A stretch of DNA of 64,000 bases from Halorhabdus utahensis DSM 12940. GTDB taxonomy: Archaea; Halobacteriota; Halobacteria; Halobacteriales; Haloarculaceae. Position 1 is the first letter of the stretch; every line of letters begins with the position of its first letter. The stretch covers positions 1,860,001 to 1,924,000 of the forward strand of contig NC_013158.1 in the NCBI RefSeq assembly GCF_000023945.1, in the 5' to 3' direction. Both the position numbers and the translations under genes were made by a program. Below, one piece after another: positions 59,735-64,000 of the stretch. The notes below the pieces were generated by a model. That model searched no databases. It had not been told where the DNA came from and saw only the letters and a program-made list of their open reading frames with translations.

Positions 59735-62700
59735 CCGACGAGTCCTGGTTCGCCGCCGACGTCGGATCTGACTTCGAGGAGTCCGTACGGATCGACCGCG
59801 AAGAAGACGGGCGTGATCACCGGCTGGAGTCCATCACCACCTACCACGTGACCGACGAGGCTGAGGACTTCATGTCGGACTTCTTGGCGCGGTTGCTCGG
59901 TCGGTCGGAGGACATGCGGTCGGGCGCAAACTACTGGCTCTACGGCTACTACGGCAGCGGGAAGAGTCATCTCCTCAGCGTGCTTCGGGGCCTGATGGAC
60001 AGCGAGTGGCTCCGCCGGCGAGAGGAAATCTGGAGCCAGCTGGCCGAAGGACGGAAGTTGTCTTCGCTGCGAGCCACGTGGGAGTCCATTCACGACGAGT
60101 ACGAGGTCATCCCGATCTCGGTGAATCTCCTGAAGCACCAAGGGCAGAAGGAACTCAGCTTCAGTGAAATCGTCCTTCAGGCCGCCCACACATCGGAACC
60201 CCTCACCGGTGTCGAAGGAGGATTCTCGCCCCAGCTCGATGTGGCGTACTTCGAGGACTGGTATCGGACGACCGGCGCGTGGCCCGACCGCACGGCCCAC
60301 GCCCGGGCCGCACTCCGCGACACCGTCGCCAACCCGGACAAGTACGACTGGGAGGACGTACAGCAGTACAACGCGCTGGCCGACGTGGTTCTGCCGACGC
60401 TCTTCGAGAGGGAGACTGGAACGGCCGATGGATTGACCGACCTGACTCCCTCGGATCTCGATCCCGAGGCGATGGTCAGCCGGCTCGAACAGCTGCGAAG
60501 CGACCGGGAGGACGAACTCGGGCGGCCAGTCAAACTTGTCCTGTTGCTGGACGAGGTGAGCCTGTTCATCGGAACCGACTTCGACCGCCTGACCGAACTG
60601 CAGACGCTCGCGGAGAGTGTCGACGAGGTCGGCGACGGCGACATCCAGTTGGTGGCGACCGCACAGGCCAAGATCGAGGACGTCCAGCCGCAGTTCGCGG
60701 CCCGCGGTGCCGACTTCAGCATCGTCAAGGATCGATTCCCGCACCGTTTCGGGCTGCCCAGCAGACACGTCGGGGAAATCTCGACCCAGCGGCTGCTCAA
60801 GAAGACCAAGGACGGCCGACAGGCAACGGAACGCATTCTCGAACGCACCAGCAACGAGCCAGAAACGCTGCTCGTGTATTCGGGCATCGAGCAAAACACC
60901 GAACCGCCGCTGGACGACATCGACCGCGAGCGACTCCTGGACTTCTACCCGTTCCTGCCGTATCAGCCGGCGCTCTTCCTTGAGATTCTCTCGAACCTCC
61001 GGCAGGAGGCCCGCGATCCCGCCAAGTCGATCTTCTCGGGGACGGCACGGGCCATTCTGGCCCTCGTCCACGGCCTTCTGCAAGAGTGGATGGAGGCCGG
61101 CGAGGAGACACACCTCGTTTCGCTGGTTGATTTCTACGACCTCATCGAACCGGAACTCGAAGACATCACGCCGCAGGACGTCGCGGTCATCGAGGAGATC
61201 GAGGAGCAACACCGGCAGGGCGAGCTGGAGAAGATCGACGTGGCCGTCGCGAAGGCCGTTCTGCTCCTCCAGCACGTTCCCGAGACGATTCCGATGTCCG
61301 AGCGGAATCTCGCGGTGGCCATCCTAAGTGACCTCGACGGCCCGACCCAGTTCCAGATGGAGAACCGGGTCGAAGACTCGCTCCAACGTCTCCGGAAGTT
61401 CATCCGGCCGACGCACGACGAGATGGGGCCGAAGTATGCCTTCACCCACCCGGAGGAGCGGGAGATCATCGAGGCCGCCGAACAGAACCTCGACGATCCC
61501 GACTGGGATGCCATCATCGAGTCCGTCGACAGCTACCTCTGGGACGATGTCGTTCGCGATCTCTCGCTCCCGACATCTGTCGAGTACGCCGACACTGGGG
61601 AGCAGTACCCTGTTCGCTACGAGTTCAGCGTTGACGGCATCGCGTTCGACACGACCGTCGAGGCCGACGACGCACTTGATGTCGAGGTCGCCATCGAAGG
61701 GCTGTCACCCGAGGTATCGGAGGTCGACTATGATGGCAACCCACTCGAATGGACGATCGGCGAGGACGGTCTCGACGATCTCCGCGACAACCTCATCGAG
61801 TGGTGGTCGCTCAGGGCCGCCGTCGGCGCCCACACGCTCCCGCAGTCTGTGGAGCGTGATCTCTCGGATCGGGCGACGCGCGTCCGAAGCAAGCTCGTCG
61901 AGGCACTCAAGAGCGGCTCGTTTGCCGTCAAGGATCGGACTGGCCTTCGTGGACTGGCCTCGGCGGTCGAAGAGTTCGTCGACGTTCGCTATCCCGACGA
62001 CTTCCACCCCGTGATGCTGCAGATCGGTGATGAACACCTACAGGAACTCCGGGGACTCTCGGCCCAAGACCCGCTGCCCGCGTGGGCCCAACAGATCGAG
62101 GTTGCCACTGAGGATCCGGAGACCCACGGCGGTTCCATCCAGAACAACGTGCGGGCATTCACCGGCCAGCAATTGAAGCAGAGCGACGGTAGTCTCGCGA
62201 TGATCAAGATTCTTGACGGAATCGTAGAGAAAGAAGAACAGCAACGCGAGAAGACCTCCGAACTCGCAGTGTATGGCGATGCCCGGCCGGCGTTGTGCGC
62301 CATCATCTGGGGGCTCTGTCGTAAGGGGGACTTCCTTCCCGTCGACGAGACGGGGGACTCGCTCGAACTCGACTCGGTCATCGATCTAAACGAGTTGACG
62401 ACCACACGCCTCAAGATTGCAGGAGGGAGTGGTGTCCGCGAGGCACTCGAGGCCGGTGGCTTCATCGACTCGACGGAGACGATCCCGGACGGGATGGTCA
62501 GGCTCCAGTCCGCGAACGACACGCTGGCCAGCCGCCTCGGGAGCCTTATCGAGGACGTGGAACTGGTCGCAGAAAGCGACGTCCAGACGCAACACGTTCA
62601 GGGTCTGCTCGACTCGTTCGTCGACGCTCTCGAATACAGACAACAGGACGCTAACGACCGCCACGAAGCCGTCAAGTCCCGCGATACCGACTGGCAGCGG

Positions 62701-63441
62701 GTCGTCGAAGCCACCAACGATGCCCAAGAGTGGTACGACGATGCCACGGAGGTGTGGAACCTCCGCTTGCCGGCACTTGCACAACTCGACGCCCAGCTCA
62801 CTCTCGCTCGACAGTCTTTCGACTGGCTGACCGACGAGTGCGAAGCTGCCAGCCGGAAACTTCGGGACAACATCGCGGAGTACGACGACGAGTGGTGGAC
62901 ACACGACGGATGGGACAGGTTCAACGATGCCCGCACTGTCTCGCCGTCCTTGGACGACGCCATCGAGGACACATGGCAGACGTTCCAGAACTCGACTGAC
63001 GTGGATACACTCGTTCGCAAACTCGATGACCACCCGTGGATACGACCGCCGAGCGAATTCGGATCGAACGTCCGCCCTGCCTTCGAGAACGAATACATCA
63101 CGCCGCTTCGCCGTGCTGTGTCATGGTACGAGGACATCTCGGAGGCCGTCGGCACCGTGACTGGCGGTACGACGGGGACTGAGGCGGATGCCTTCATTCG
63201 TGCGACGGACACGCTGGTCGACACGGAGCCACTCCGCGTGGTCACGGGCAGTGAGATCAGCGAACTGCGGGCCACGTTCGAAGAGTTGCAGACGGTCGTC
63301 GGCAACCAACGGCCGTCGGAGGTCACTGCAGTCGGCGTCCTCCCGTCGGATCGAGAGTCGCTGGACGCTGAACTCGAGCGGTTGGCGGAACGGCGTGATC
63401 TCAGTATCGAGCGGACGGAGACGGGGGTGATCGTCCGATGA
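59731..63441 (+). CDS. brxC: BREX BrxC/PglY-like P-loop ATPase
   Basis: A 1236-residue protein. Walker A GYYGSGKSHLL (Lys78), Walker B LVLLLDEVSLFIG (Asp274, Glu275). The rest is mostly helical with long coiled regions, typical for BrxC (DUF6079-like) AAA+ ATPases, which form large assemblies in BREX phage defence. It begins MTDESWFAADVGSDFEESV at 59731, overlapping brxA; the last base pairs overlap the next gene (ATGA). Length fits the family (about 1200 residues). Confidence 0.85.
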   Translation: MTDESWFAADVGSDFEESVRIDREEDGRDHRLESITTYHVTDEAEDFMSDFLARLLGRSEDMRSGANYWLYGYYGSGKSHLLSVLRGLMDSEWLRRREEIWSQLAEGRKLSSLRATWESIHDEYEVIPISVNLLKHQGQKELSFSEIVLQAAHTSEPLTGVEGGFSPQLDVAYFEDWYRTTGAWPDRTAHARAALRDTVANPDKYDWEDVQQYNALADVVLPTLFERETGTADGLTDLTPSDLDPEAMVSRLEQLRSDREDELGRPVKLVLLLDEVSLFIGTDFDRLTELQTLAESVDEVGDGDIQLVATAQAKIEDVQPQFAARGADFSIVKDRFPHRFGLPSRHVGEISTQRLLKKTKDGRQATERILERTSNEPETLLVYSGIEQNTEPPLDDIDRERLLDFYPFLPYQPALFLEILSNLRQEARDPAKSIFSGTARAILALVHGLLQEWMEAGEETHLVSLVDFYDLIEPELEDITPQDVAVIEEIEEQHRQGELEKIDVAVAKAVLLLQHVPETIPMSERNLAVAILSDLDGPTQFQMENRVEDSLQRLRKFIRPTHDEMGPKYAFTHPEEREIIEAAEQNLDDPDWDAIIESVDSYLWDDVVRDLSLPTSVEYADTGEQYPVRYEFSVDGIAFDTTVEADDALDVEVAIEGLSPEVSEVDYDGNPLEWTIGEDGLDDLRDNLIEWWSLRAAVGAHTLPQSVERDLSDRATRVRSKLVEALKSGSFAVKDRTGLRGLASAVEEFVDVRYPDDFHPVMLQIGDEHLQELRGLSAQDPLPAWAQQIEVATEDPETHGGSIQNNVRAFTGQQLKQSDGSLAMIKILDGIVEKEEQQREKTSELAVYGDARPALCAIIWGLCRKGDFLPVDETGDSLELDSVIDLNELTTTRLKIAGGSGVREALEAGGFIDSTETIPDGMVRLQSANDTLASRLGSLIEDVELVAESDVQTQHVQGLLDSFVDALEYRQQDANDRHEAVKSRDTDWQRVVEATNDAQEWYDDATEVWNLRLPALAQLDAQLTLARQSFDWLTDECEAASRKLRDNIAEYDDEWWTHDGWDRFNDARTVSPSLDDAIEDTWQTFQNSTDVDTLVRKLDDHPWIRPPSEFGSNVRPAFENEYITPLRRAVSWYEDISEAVGTVTGGTTGTEADAFIRATDTLVDTEPLRVVTGSEISELRATFEELQTVVGNQRPSEVTAVGVLPSDRESLDAELERLAERRDLSIERTETGVIVR

Positions 63442-64000
63442 CAAGCAAGCGGCCGCTCCACGACTTCACGGAGCGGCTCGCCCGATTCGCGGACGGGCGT
63501 CGCGGCATTCGGAACCCGTTCGTGATCGTGCCCGTCCAGCCGAAATACGAGCGACGCGTCGCTGACCGCCTCGTCGAGTGGGCAGACGACGCGCACGATA
63601 CCGAGGGGTTCCCGGCGGACGGAACCGTGCAAGTCCTCCGGCTTGACGAGTTGCTCGTAGAGACCGACGTGTTTGACCTCGCGGTCGACCTAGGTGAGGA
63701 GGCCGACCCCGCGACGATCGAAGACACGATGCAAGACCGACTCGCTGAAGAGTTGGTCGAGGTCATGGTCGAAGAAATCTCCGCTCCCGACCAGCAGCGA
63801 CACGTGGTCATCCTAACTCATCTCGGCAGTCTCTATCCCTTCACGCGGGCCTCGGAGTTGCTCGACGAACTCGACCGCCGCAACGTCCAGTCGACGATCG
63901 GCATCCCGTTCCCCGGGGACATCGTCGGCGGGAAGCTGAGCTTCTTCGGCGAGGAATCGCGCAACTACTACCCGGCACACCAGATCGACGGCCGCATCGA
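63438..64000 (+). CDS. brxB: BrxB-like (DUF1788) BREX protein, cut by the window
   Basis: The first 187 codons are visible: an N-terminal helical region LHDFTERLARFADG, then FVIVPVQPKYERRVADRLVEWADD, VVILTHLGSLYPFTRASELLDELD, STIGIPFPGDIVGGKLSFFG and NYYPAHQI. The end pattern (FPG...LSFFG...YYPAH) is the DUF1788/BrxB signature. The gene probably ends a few codons past the window. Order here is brxA-brxC-brxB, with 4-bp overlaps throughout. Confidence 0.8.
   Translation, partial: MTSKRPLHDFTERLARFADGRRGIRNPFVIVPVQPKYERRVADRLVEWADDAHDTEGFPADGTVQVLRLDELLVETDVFDLAVDLGEEADPATIEDTMQDRLAEELVEVMVEEISAPDQQRHVVILTHLGSLYPFTRASELLDELDRRNVQSTIGIPFPGDIVGGKLSFFGEESRNYYPAHQIDGRI

Noticed and set aside
1..64000. 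tRNA genes, CRISPR arrays and intact insertion sequences
   Set aside because: No cloverleaf with a GTTCGA-type T-loop, no regularly spaced repeats and no transposase with terminal repeats were seen; decayed fragments at 50-56 kb do not show transposase motifs.

Overview
The window is almost certainly from a haloarchaeon (class Halobacteria). Evidence seen directly: high G+C coding sequence with strongly acidic proteins, many Tat-type lipoprotein signals, a TFB gene, an Orc1/Cdc6 gene, HalX-type and multi-PAS signalling proteins, a halophilic-type 2Fe-2S ferredoxin with an acidic N-terminal insertion, and many start/stop overlaps of the ATGA or GTGA type. No tRNA, rRNA, CRISPR array or intact insertion sequence was seen.

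Layout. 0-10 kb: housekeeping-like and surface genes: a zinc alcohol dehydrogenase, a tandem pair of small membrane proteins, a HalX response regulator, a KaiC-like ATPase, a cohesin-like/dockerin-like surface pair, and a membrane protein that joins extracellular calcium-binding repeats to a C-terminal winged helix. 10-24 kb: a heliorhodopsin divergent from a histidine kinase/response regulator set, then a block controlled by three near-identical palindromes TTTAGG-N4-CCTAAA that look like DtxR/Idr-type iron boxes. The boxes precede a GT2 glycosyltransferase, a six-gene operon (ferric ABC importer, GT39 transferase, Tat-targeted small dehydrogenase subunit, 3Fe-4S GMC flavoprotein) and an RGP/UDP-sugar-mutase-like gene. 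24-29 kb: a DUF502 protein and a MoxR/DUF4129/DUF58 operon.

29-34 kb is a lower-G+C insert with two exported proteins of unknown function and a MazF/PemK-like toxin gene coupled to a Panacea-like protein. 34-41 kb holds a short Orc1/Cdc6 paralogue and an operon of a RecA-like protein, a coiled-coil protein and the PolB2-type polymerase. The octamer CCGGAAAC occurs five times in the two short intergenic regions in front of orc1 and the polB2 operon, which suggests shared control, possibly a DNA-damage response. 40-50 kb: a four-PAS response regulator, a beta-CASP nuclease, gamma-glutamyltransferase, an MFS carrier, TFB, a TrmB-family regulator and ferredoxin.

50-64 kb is an accessory, defence-like island: a Fic protein, four probable PD-(D/E)XK-fold proteins, decayed Doc and TumE toxin remnants, an intact HVO_A0114-type HTH protein, three scattered remnants of one decayed gene family, a membrane-bound winged-helix protein, and finally the first three genes of a BREX locus (brxA, brxC, brxB), the last cut off by the window edge.
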